Part shown: positions 1 to 7,774 of the stretch, piece by piece
Position numbering within the stretch: position 1 is the stretch's first letter
Layout: every line of letters starts with the position of its first letter
DNA from: Hypsibius dujardini
Lineage: Eukaryota > Tardigrada > Eutardigrada > Parachela > Hypsibiidae
Length of the DNA stretch: 21,585 bases
Reading direction: 5' to 3'
Assembly: GCA_001579985.1 (NCBI GenBank)
Contig: LRSR01002420.1
Span: 1-21,585, forward strand
Position numbers and translations under genes: made by a program
The notes under the pieces: generated by a model
What the model was told of the DNA's origin: nothing
The model's input: the letters and a program-made list of their open reading frames with translations, nothing else
Databases searched by the model: none

Positions 1-128
1 AGAACCTGCTCAAGCTCAGGAAGATTGGAAACGTCAAGGAGATCGAGGGTCAGGCGCGAGAAATTAGGGACAAAATTGTGACACCGGAGCTCTGCAAAGC
101 GCTCCACGATGGAGCACATATTCTTCAT
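1..128 (-). CDS. Possible 5' end of an unrecognised minus-strand gene (partial)
   Basis: An open frame begins at an ATG (bases 128-126), with an in-frame TAA five codons upstream, and runs 42 codons off the left edge. The peptide starts MKNMCSIVERFAELRC and ends in a leucine-spaced stretch, LTLDLLDVSNLPELEQV, that looks like a leucine-rich-repeat step of the F-box/LRR kind. The opposite strand is also open over bases 3-179 (frame 3, ending KKVFIK then TGA) and could be a terminal exon instead. I prefer the minus strand because it has an initiator ATG after a stop and a more LRR-like pattern. No homology search was possible, so the function is not assigned. Confidence 0.3.
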   Translation of the reverse strand, partial: MKNMCSIVERFAELRCHNFVPNFSRLTLDLLDVSNLPELEQV

Positions 129-167
129 CGAAGCTTCGGTTGCTTAATCGTCGAAATTAAAAAAGTT

Positions 168-173
168 TTTATT
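168..173 (-). promoter_or_regulatory. Candidate polyadenylation signal AATAAA for the protease-like gene
   Basis: TTTATT on the plus strand reads AATAAA on the minus strand, about 320 bases after the predicted stop of the cathepsin-like exon. It lies in AT-rich sequence and is the only canonical signal I noticed between that stop and the next possible gene. It could be chance. Confidence 0.3.
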
Positions 174-490
174 AAATGACGAATTGTGTTCAATTTTGCT
201 TTCTCCGGTCGGCCGGGCATTTGATCAACAACTCCAATAATGGAAAAAGCGATGGCAATTGAAGGCCAAAATTGGCTCAAATTCAGACCAACCAATTTCG
301 CTGGGCGCCATTAAAAGTTTGGCTTTAACTTGGTTAGTTGAAGATTTTTTTTCCACATGGGTACATGATGACAATCAAAAGTGGGAAATTTCGCCGGCGC
401 GAGTGGTGCAACTTCTTTGTAAGTGACTGCCAAAAGCGTGTGAAAACAATGTGAACAACGGATCGAGGTGATAATCGGGTGACTCAGGAT

Positions 491-1135
491 CTAGCACCAT
501 TGGAGAGCGCGCATGTCCCGACAGCTGGACCACTCGGAGCGGTAATCAAAGTACTGCCCCGCATCACACGTCACCACCTCTGGCCGTTTGGGGACCTCCT
601 TGTTGTAGCAGAAGCAGTAAGAGCTACACACCCCCAGGTGGGGGGGGGTAGTAGAAGGCCTTCGTGCCGCGTCCGTCGCAGTTGGCTTCTTTGCCCATGG
701 CCCCCACGTCCGCCGGGGGCGGGGCCCACTCGGCCGGGGCCGGAGTCAAAACGGTCATGTTCTTCGCGGGGCATAACAACATGCCCCAGTCATTGCCTAC
801 GCAATGCCTGGTCAGAGGCTCGTATGACCATCCGTACGGGCAGCCGATCCAGGCGCCGACACCGGCGGTGCAGTTGCAGTGGTTCTTGCTGCATCGGGTG
901 ATGAAGTAGGCCCCATCTGAACAGGTAGAGCAGAAGAGGTTGTCGCACCGGTCGTACCCTGGCGGGCGACCGGTCACACTGGTGGCCATCCCGGCTGCCA
1001 TGTTGCTCTCGATGCCAAGGTGGTTGGTACCGCGACGGAAATGGATGAATCCGCCCTGGCCGAAATATGTGCCCCATCTGATGATGGTCAGCGCGTGACC
1101 GCCCGTGTTTAGTCCCGTGGTGTGCGTGTAGACAC
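491..1135 (-). pseudogene. Terminal exon of a cathepsin-B-like protein with two CBM14-like cysteine modules, frame-broken
   Basis: Reading right to left, an acceptor AG at 1137-1136 is followed by GVYTHTTG and GGHALTIIRWG, the strand around the catalytic His of cathepsin-B-like papain-family peptidases. Then come GGFIHFRRG and LGIESNMAAG, the usual C-terminal strand. The expected segment between them, with the catalytic Asn and NSW motif, is missing, with no room for an intron. Two cysteine modules follow, each patterned C-x-C-x(9-13)-C-x(12-14)-C-x(8-9)-C, as in peritrophin-A/CBM14 chitin-binding domains. The frame changes by one base at a run of nine C (minus strand; plus 640-648): the first frame stops at 626-624, while the other carries on through the second module and stops at 493-491, right after its last Cys. 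No exon with the catalytic Cys was found upstream, where a transposon lies. It could be a pseudogene, or a live inactive homologue with a homopolymer error. Confidence 0.6.
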
Positions 1136-1442
1136 CTACCGGGTAATACAATACCTTTTCAGATCTTCTCAAACAGGTAAGGGGGAGCACTGGGGCAACT
1201 GCTCCGACCAAATTAATTGGAGGTGTTGCGCGGGGGGGGGTAACTGTAATTTGTACTGATTCTGGGGGTAGCAGGAATTTGCAACTCCACACCTTTCAAT
1301 TTGGCACGAGTGTGAAATTAGAATGAAAGAACAAAAGGTCAATTTTTGTGGACATTAGGGCTCGGGGGACGCGGGGTTACAGTACGCCAGATATCCAATC
1401 CAGACCGCCAAATTCGGAGTGACAGTCCAGCCCAGAAACTAC

Positions 1443-2358
1443 CAGAGCTGTGCCGCTAAAGGTTTCAGACTCCCGCTACGCTAACGCTACGCTAATCATG
1501 TTGACCGCTACGCTAACGCTAATCGTCGAAAAATCCGCACCGCTAAAACCGCTAACCCCGCTAATGGTAAATTTTATTAGTCTATAAATCCATTTCAGAT
1601 GCCTTTCGCTTAACGCGGCACTGGTAATCTAGCAGATCACTATTGACGTTCCCGAAAAACAGATTTTCAAAGTCACGGTCATTAGAAGCCTGACGCTTAG
1701 GTCCAAGCTCTAACTTGACGTTTTAGCAGCTCTAGAGATTGGCGAAAGAAATAATCTCATAACATTGAGCAGGCTCTCTGTGAATACCGATGCGCGCGCC
1801 AACGTTAAACATCCGAGATAGCGCTACGAAAAGTCTAGCTATTTTTACATTTACCAAAAGCACTTTTTCCAGTTGGACGTGTCACGTGAACTATTGCGAA
1901 GCTGAGCAGTCTCACATGTGACGCGTATGAGGCAAAGTCTGTATTTCGGCTCGCCCTCCACTTGGTCGATAAATCTGCTCACTCATGGGTTTCTCTTGAT
2001 GGCAGCTGCTTGATTGTTTGATTTTCGAAAGTGCCATATTATACTAGGACATAGTACAGCAAATCAAACAATCAAGCAGCTGCCATCAAAGAGAAAACCC
2101 TTGAGTGAGCTGATTTATCGACCAAGTAGAGGGCGAGCCGAAATACACACTTTGCCTCAGACTGTTATTTGAATTATTGCTTCCTAACGCAACAAGACCG
2201 CTAAATCCGCACCGCTAATTTCATTGCCGCTACGTCCGCTAACTGGAATTACCGCTACGCTGACGAACTTGACCGCTAACGCTAATCCCGCTAAGCGTAG
2301 CGGTTTAGCGGGTTTAGCGGCCGCTAAAGTCCTCCGCTAAATTAGCGGCACAGCTCTG
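1443..2358. mobile_element. Non-autonomous hAT-type element, 916 bp, with 8-bp target duplication
   Basis: The ends are perfect inverted repeats: CAGAGCTGTGCCGCTAA at 1443-1459 and its complement at 2342-2358. They are flanked by GAAACTAC (1435-1442) and GACACTAC (2359-2366), which match at 7 of 8 positions. CAG ends with an 8-bp target site duplication are the hAT signature. Just inside both ends lie degenerate CCGCTAACGCTA-type subterminal repeats (about 1472-1565 and 2195-2340), plausible transposase-binding sites. I see no transposase frame, so it would have moved by means of a helper element. A foldback sits in its right half. Confidence 0.8.
1928..2159. repeat. Long inverted repeat (foldback) nested in the hAT-type element
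   Basis: The arm at 1928-2024, starting TGAGGCAAAGTCTGTATTTC, is repeated inverted at 2061-2159 with few differences, separated by a 36-base loop. Arms of about 97-99 bases would form a strong hairpin. It may be a separate foldback MITE inserted in the larger element, or the element's own palindrome. Confidence 0.85.
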
Positions 2359-2366
2359 GACACTAC

Positions 2367-3056
2367 CCATAGCTCCGCCCCTAGACACCCAAAAACCATT
2401 TTGCTGATGGCAATTGATACGAAATTGAATCTTCAGAAGCATGTTGTTAACATTTGGGAAATGAAACCTTTTCTAAAATGGTAATTTTTACAGAAGAAAA
2501 AATGGGATCTGTCAGTACTTGTCCAGACTTGAAATTTTGCCGACAGAGTTTTCAGAACCATGCCGATATCCGGAATTTCGTAAATGATCACTAGTATTAT
2601 ACTAGTTTAATAAAACACAGTGGAAACAGTTTTGCCTTCCTCCTCTGAAAATAGTCGGAGCAATGTGCTTAAGAGAAATTTACCATGGGATTTGTCGGTT
2701 GTGTAAGGAACAGAATATCCGGAATTGGAGCATGACAGCAAACATGTCGCATCGACTTCGGTGTAGGGTTTACATCCAATATTTGCATTTTTCTCTCCAC
2801 CCGAAACAAGGCCTCCAAATTGATCAGTCACATATTAGTCCTTGAGTTAAAAGTGGATTAGCGAAGTATTTGCGGATGCAGAACTGTCCGTTGACCCACG
2901 ACAAGCGAGGCACTTTTCAAGGGGAAAGTGAGTGCTCCGCCATGTTCCGAAACGTTATCAGGAACTCATATATCGGAATATATTTCCTGTTGTGGATGAC
3001 TCATATGGCTGACGAAATTTTCAGTTTCTCGGAAGTGGGTCAAACTTGTATTTATT
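2367..3056. other. Spacer with no recognisable gene
   Basis: The short open frames here (60-103 codons) show no domain, splice support or repeated codon pattern, and I see no strong repeat. It is probably unconstrained intergenic sequence or old unrecognisable transposon. Confidence 0.5.
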
Positions 3057-4110
3057 TCAACTTGAGCAGTCAACCTCACCTGAGGGCTTGCTGTGTTTGG
3101 TCAATTCACATCTCTTTGCAACTTTGGAAAAAATCATCGCACGTTGGTTCATCAGGTCAAAGAGTTGAAAATGAAACATGACGATACGGAAATGAAAGAC
3201 AAACAAGGCATTCCACACAGCGGGCGGTAATACTATAAAAAGAGATCCGAGACGAGCTGCGAGAGTTCCCTGGCCGACCCTAGTGTCGGCCTTCATGGTT
3301 TTAATCCTAGGCGGTGTGCGCAGAACGTAGGTTGTTTCTCTCTTTGGGACTAATTCATACTGATGTACTTCCGAAGCTTTCCGATTGCCGGATTCCGGAT
3401 TTTGCAAAGTAAAGTCGCCTTCACCAATTTCCAGCGTTTGAACAAGGGCGTGATCTTCAGTTTGGTGTAGAGTTCCTCGTCGACGTGGCGCCGGTAGTCG
3501 GTCATGGCCCGCAATCCAGATCGCTCGATGGTGGCAAGATTGTGCCTCCACTCCGCTGATGCTGGTGACTAAACACTGCAGCAGTAGTTCGCCGGCGGGG
3601 CCACAAATGCATAAAAAAGGCTTCACCGCTATGTCATGGTAAGGTTATGTTTTGCTCGGTTGATCTGACTGATATCGTACTGCGTGTTTCGGGCGAATTC
3701 GTGAAGTGATCATGACAGTGAAGGTGATGGTCCAATTGCACACCGAGGTGACGGATGGTCATTGCACACCGAGGTGACGGATGGTCTTTACTTCCTCGAG
3801 TTTCACCCCGTCTAACAGCATGTCCGAGCTTCCGTCGTTGTCGTTCTTTGCCAGCATGCCTGGAACACAATCAACATTCCGTGGAACTTTTCGCTGCTGA
3901 TGGGCAAACGTTGGTCGTGGTATCACTCTGTGATGGGAACTAGTGCGGCGTTCAGTCGGCTCACGGCGGTCGCTCGAGTTGTTCCGGTGGCTTCAACGAA
4001 GGTGTCATAGGTGAAACAATCGGCACTGCAATCCGTCTTGAACTCGATCATTTTCTGGGTCGATTCCCCTTCACCTTCGGTCGTTAATTCCAGGGGATTT
4101 TTACGACAGA
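3057..4110 (-). mobile_element. Decayed LINE (non-LTR retrotransposon) reverse transcriptase remnant
   Basis: Fragments in several minus-strand frames follow the order of the C-terminal half of a LINE reverse transcriptase. From right to left: TYDTFVEATG (about 4000), apparently a worn Y-x-D-D active-site box; RLNAALVPITE, then a TGA where this family usually has Trp; RLPISSEKFHGMLIVF; VKLEEVKTIRHLGVQLDHHL; QYDISQINRAKHNL; SLFYAFVAPPANYCCS; and VLPPAVWNALF near 3215. Frames change several times, stops interrupt the sequence, and a 26-bp duplication breaks the LGV segment. It is dead. The 5' half (endonuclease) is not recognisable to the right. The clade (CR1-, Jockey- or RTE-like) cannot be settled by eye. 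Confidence 0.7.
3735..3786. repeat. Perfect 26-bp tandem duplication inside the LINE remnant
   Basis: The unit starting ATTGCACACCGAGGTGACGG occurs at 3735-3760 and again, identical, at 3761-3786. It adds 26 bases and so shifts the reverse-transcriptase frame. As no difference has built up between the units, it is younger than the rest of the decay, or an assembly slip. Confidence 0.9.
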
Positions 4111-4141
4111 CTGCTCAGTATACCCACCGATCAGGATATCT

Positions 4142-4265
4142 CGAGCTCTTGGGCAAAATATTACGCACGCACACGCAATATGTTCGTTGTGCTCGATGTT
4201 TTGTGCACGTCCTTGAGTTCTGCGTAGGGGAGACGCGTGTATGTAATATTTCGCCCACGAGCTCG
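4142..4265. mobile_element. Small inverted-repeat element (MITE-like), 124 bp
   Basis: The 23-base ends CGAGCTCTTGGGCAAAATAT (4142 onward, through 4164) and their complement at 4243-4265 differ at two positions. The spacer has no coding potential. A clear target duplication was not found, so the superfamily is open. Confidence 0.65.
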
Positions 4266-4463
4266 ACAACTAGTGTAGATGCAGACCTGTTTCTCGTATT
4301 AACCTGTTACCAAGTACGTAATGCATCTGTTTGGTTGCTTCTTGCGATTACGGCGGCGTAAATTTGGGTAGGTTGAAACGAAATTGGGGCGGACCGTTTT
4401 CTGAAGGCCCAGCTTAATGGCCCGCAACTTAATCGAGTGATGGCATTGGCAGTGGAAGCGATA

Positions 4464-4718
4464 CTAATCGGCAGTTAAAACCTCAAAAGGCAAGCTAACA
4501 TTACTGTCGAATATTATTATGATTAACGCTCTTTTAACCATTGGACACGTAAAACAAGTGTTATTTGGCAACTCCAAAATACTCGACCTAGGTTCGCGGA
4601 TGGTCCCCCATGGGTCCTTCTTCTCTGTGCGACGCCTGAGTTCAATGACCTTTAAAGAGGCTTCAAGCAGCCGACGTTGCTTGGTAATCTCAATCTCTAA
4701 AAAGAAACTTGTGGTCAT
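4464..4718 (-). CDS. Hypothetical 84-codon open frame, coiled-coil-like start
   Basis: The frame opens at an ATG at 4718-4716. Its first 35 residues are charged and helical (EIEITKQRRLLEASLKVIEL followed by RRRTEKKD), like the coiled-coil tails of Myb/SANT-type domesticated transposase proteins. The rest has no recognisable pattern. No promoter, intron or partner gene supports it. It may be an exon fragment, an old transposon piece or chance. Confidence 0.2.
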   Translation of the reverse strand: MTTSFFLEIEITKQRRLLEASLKVIELRRRTEKKDPWGTIREPRSSILELPNNTCFTCPMVKRALIIIIFDSNVSLPFEVLTAD

Positions 4719-4740
4719 GATGCCCGATGGATCAGAACAA

Positions 4741-5440
4741 ATTTGAGTCTAAATGTCAGAAACGTAGCAAGGAAAGGGGAACAACGATACCTATACTTGT
4801 CATACTACAATTCTCTATAGACCGTAACAGTATATGGGTCTATCGTCTAGAGGTATTGGAATTTCCTTATTCCGGATTACATAGCCAATAATATTTTCCT
4901 ACCCCCCCCCTTTTCATAGGAGANTACGTGAAACGTTAATTCTGAACGTTTGAAACTCAAGTAGGGACTCATTTTGACTGCCAGGGAGTCGGTGCATGGG
5001 TACATGCCCTTTTCCCCCAGAAAAACAATTCACCTTTTTCGCGGAATCAAATGTATTAGATTTCCATGAAAAAAAAACATTCCAGCGGGGGGGGGGGAAA
5101 TTGCAAATTTTAACTGTTGAAGCAGGCATAATTTTTGCGCTCTCGGTTTCTGGGAAAGACAACCACAACAAATCACTTCTTCCCCCGGTAGCGGTTCGCC
5201 AAAGTTTTTGGATGGAAAAATGTTTCGTTTTCCTGACAATGTTAACTCATTTCTCGAGACACGCGGCAGTTACTCTCGCCCGACATGAGCTTTACTGACT
5301 GCAGCAGGAAAGAGGTTATCCACTTATTAGCAAAGCATGGTCTTGAAGGTGAATGGCAGGATTAGATCTGCGCCGGGAAGGATAGGACACCTGATATGTA
5401 TTCCATTTTGGATATGAGCCCCACTCAATTTCTTTGTAGT
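4741..5440. other. Spacer with homopolymer runs and one ambiguous base; no gene seen
   Basis: It holds a run of ten C at about 4901-4910, an unresolved base at 4924 and a run of about ten G near 5087-5097. Open frames on both strands across these runs (75-100 codons) overlap one another and show no family pattern. It may include an old transposon bounded by the C and G runs, but I could not match inverted ends. Confidence 0.4.
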
Positions 5441-5447
5441 TATATAA
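5441..5447 (+). promoter_or_regulatory. Candidate TATA box (TATATAA) of the relic Ly6-like gene
   Basis: TATATAA lies about 100 bases before the first ATG of the relic gene at 5548, close to the TATA-to-ATG distance in copies A and C (about 140 bases). A second, weaker TATATA follows at about 5460. Confidence 0.4.
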
Positions 5448-5547
5448 TAGTCTAGTAGTTATATATCCAAGGTCAGCAATTGCAAGTGGTCTGTTAGCTT
5501 CGCCTACGGTCTCGATTCCGAAATCTTCTTCCTTTCCACTCCATTAA

Positions 5548-6553
5548 ATGACGATGGCTTCGCTTCGACTGTTTATAGTGATTTCCTTGGTAGTCACTTG
5601 CATGATTACTGCTGGTAAGCGTTGAGGAGTTCGGATTTCTCTTAGTTTCACCCCAATACTGGTCTAAAGCTAGTCAGTAGCAATTATGGTATTTAGCGAA
5701 GTATTTTTCTGAGCTCAATGGGCGAAGCTTTATGCGCTTTTCGAAAATTACCGGGATTGTCAAAGTGGTTTTCGTTAGGTCCGCTCCCTGATTCAGGGAT
5801 GACACTTTTGATGATATAATCGGTTGAAAACTAAATTTTGGATGGGCGTATGACCAAACCAGGTTATTTCAGTATATGCGCTCAGTTCCGCAATAGAATT
5901 TCTCCTGAGTAGATTTCTTGACTATTCGAAGGGATGATTACATTATTAAAATACGTGTACGGTACGCCGTACATAAAAAGAGTAAAAAAGAAATCATAAA
6001 AAGAATAACTTGATAATGCTTTAAATTGATGTCTTCTGTTCATTAGCGTCGGGACTGTCGTGTTACCAGTGCTCATACATCGAAGGGGCGTGGAGGGCCC
6101 TAGCAATATAAAAAAACTGCGCGGACCCTTTCTAATTCCGCGGGGATCCCCAAGACTTCCAGCATGGTTGGGAAGCCTCGCGTCGCGTGTGGCTCAATGA
6201 CCGTAACGACAGTTGAGGGCAAACGTAGGTTTTATTAATTTTTCTTCTCCTCATTGGGGGGGGGGGGAGCGGGGCGGGATATTCAAACGCAGATCTAAGG
6301 GCTAATCTAATCAAGCCGAGATTTTGATTGCAGTCCAGACCGTTAGAATGTGTAATGTAGAGGACACACCAGGCGCCAAAGCGTGGGCCCGTAAAACCGA
6401 TAATTGCAACGGAGCCCCTATTGCTGCACTACCCCCGGGTATCACACTTTCGCCTGTGTCACCATAGCATCTGCCAACAATGGAAGCTTGAAGGGCCACA
6501 CCGTCGTCGGCGCTGTCCTGTTGGGGAGTCTCGTCTTGAACCTCAAGATTTGA
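5548..6553 (+). pseudogene. Broken single-domain Ly6/uPAR-like GPI-anchored protein gene
   Basis: Exon 1 (5548-5614) encodes a good signal peptide, MTMASLRLFIVISLVVTCMI, and ends at a GTAAGC donor in phase 1, as in copies A-C. Exon 2 (6047-6224) starts after an AG and gives SGLSCYQCSYIEG, the same domain start as its neighbours. It then has TAA at 6109-6111, the shared KNCADPF, TAA at 6133-6135 and a frame change before a GTAGGT donor. Exon 3 (6334-6553) gives VRMCNVEDTPG and KTDNCNGAPIAALPPG, the domain end. TAG follows at 6465-6467, and the GPI-type tail TVVGAVLLGSLVLNL continues in another frame to TGA at 6551-6553. Unlike A-C, there is only one domain and no stalk repeat. Several independent lesions make sequencing error unlikely. 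The intron at 6225-6333 holds a run of about 14 G. Confidence 0.75.
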
Positions 6554-6817
6554 TATTCTTCAGGGTCTTTTCCTCTCCTAAGTGAAGGAACCGACCTTGA
6601 TATCTTTGTTTTCCCTTATTTCTCCAGAGATTATGTACTGTTAACAGAAGGAGGCAAACAACATTCACATAGAATGAAGAACCGCGCGGCACATTGGACG
6701 ACCTGATGACCGTAAAAGCGCTGAAGAGTTCCAACGATGATTGATGAATCACTGTAACCATGACAGGACAACAGCGAGAATGCGACCGTCAATGTTTGCA
6801 ATCAATCAACAAAACGT

Positions 6818-7020
6818 ATCAAAAAGTTTCGATGAATGAGTTGGAACAAGTGATCAGCCAGAGCTGTCAAGGAAATTCGATCAGTGAATTTCGGAAATTC
6901 GTTGATCGCATTTAGTTGAGCGGTAAGGCAGCTGATCTGTCGACGATCCATAAATGCGAATAAACCGATCACAGGCCTTTTTGGATGCGCACGGTCCAAC
7001 ATTTCGCTTGCTCCGCTGAT
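6818..7020 (+). mobile_element. MITE of a five-member local family (upstream of copy A)
   Basis: It starts ATCAAAAAGTTTCGATGAAT, contains AAGTGATCAGCCAGAGCTGT and CGGAAATTCGTTGATCGCAT, and ends near CATTTCGCTTGCTCCGCTGA. Relatives lie at 13667-13810 (partial), 15280-15512 (inverted), 18004-18222 and 20349-20569 (inverted). The fuller copies have short inverted ends of the type ATCAAAAAAG / TTTTTTTGAT. Confidence 0.75.
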
Positions 7021-7573
7021 ACCTTCTTTTGCTTTGTCGGTAGCGCAGTCAATCCGTCACTGTCCACCAATACAAACCGCTCATAACTTTTTATCAAAAG
7101 ACAGGGTACCATTCCGTCTCCCAGCTCCCTCCGCCCCCCACTTCAGAATCAGTGTGATGACTAACGATGCATAGAAGGGAATGGATGATTTCTTGGCGTC
7201 GATCATTGAGCAATGCTTAGATCGTCGTTCCACGTTATTTCTGCGTTACCTCACAATGTCGAAACACGAGATAATTCACAGCAAAAGATATAGCTTCATG
7301 TATGAATAGGTTTGGTTGGGTCCCCAGTGACAGTGCGTACCACGGACGTAAGTGCAACAAAGCCGATGCAAGATACCACGCATGTGAAGCAAAACTGAGA
7401 CACTTTCAATGAGGTATGCGCATGCGGTAGTGAAATGTGTCATCACTGCAGAAACAGGCTTGGCGATGGATGACACACGTGCACTTTTCGACCCGCAGTG
7501 CGAGGCAGTATTGTCATTGTTAATTGTCAATAAAAGCTGTTGACATTTATTCTCAACTTGAAATAAAATAAGG

Positions 7574-7579
7574 TTATCT
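7574..7579 (-). promoter_or_regulatory. GATA-type site upstream of copy A
   Basis: TTATCT (AGATAA on the minus strand) lies about 50 bases before the TATA box. The same place in copy C has both AGATAA and TTATCT (18794-18807), and copy B has AGATAA at 14032-14037. Every intact copy therefore keeps at least one WGATAR motif in an otherwise drifting block. Binding is inferred. Confidence 0.4.
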
Positions 7580-7627
7580 CGTACCAGTCAAGTGATATTG
7601 GGACAAGAAGTCGTTTGTCGATGGATC

Positions 7628-7633
7628 TATAAA
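7628..7633 (+). promoter_or_regulatory. TATA box of copy A
   Basis: CTATAAAG lies 142 bases before the ATG, inside the block conserved in all three copies. Transcription should start about 30 bases on, near the GTACCTGC at 7650-7660. Confidence 0.6.
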
Positions 7634-7774
7634 GAAAAAGGAGTTGCAGGTACCTGCATCAAAGCCATTGGCAGTTCTCAAAGTTTCACGCTGTATTAGC
7701 CATAAATTTCCGAGTCAGTATTCGCCCCCCCCCTTCCATAATTCCCTTCATAGTCAATCGCTCCACTCGAGAAA

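Larger units (their letters stand above)
7230..7774 (+). repeat. Upstream and promoter block of copy A, shared with copy C
   Basis: This stretch aligns with 18440-18997 nearly end to end, for example ACAATGTCGAAACACGAGAT, GTTTGGTTGGGTCCCCAGTG and the last 260 bases up to the ATG. Copy B keeps only the last part (13972-14241). It was therefore carried with the gene during duplication. No open frame of interest lies in it. Confidence 0.8.

Noticed and set aside
479-909. Plus-strand frames of 140 and 81 codons at the left
   Set aside because: They lie opposite the cathepsin/CBM14-like exon, which has clear motifs on the minus strand.
1480-1560. CGCTAACG-type clusters considered as a CRISPR-like or telomeric array
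   Set aside because: Units vary in length and spacing, have no equal spacers, and sit just inside the inverted ends of a transposon, where subterminal repeats are expected.
2607-3181. Three short frames (60-103 codons) on both strands
   Set aside because: They show no motif, signal peptide, splice context or partner; this is the number expected by chance at this length.
5914-6106. A 74-codon minus-strand frame in the relic gene
   Set aside because: It overlaps intron 1 and exon 2 of the relic, whose plus-strand reading matches its neighbours.
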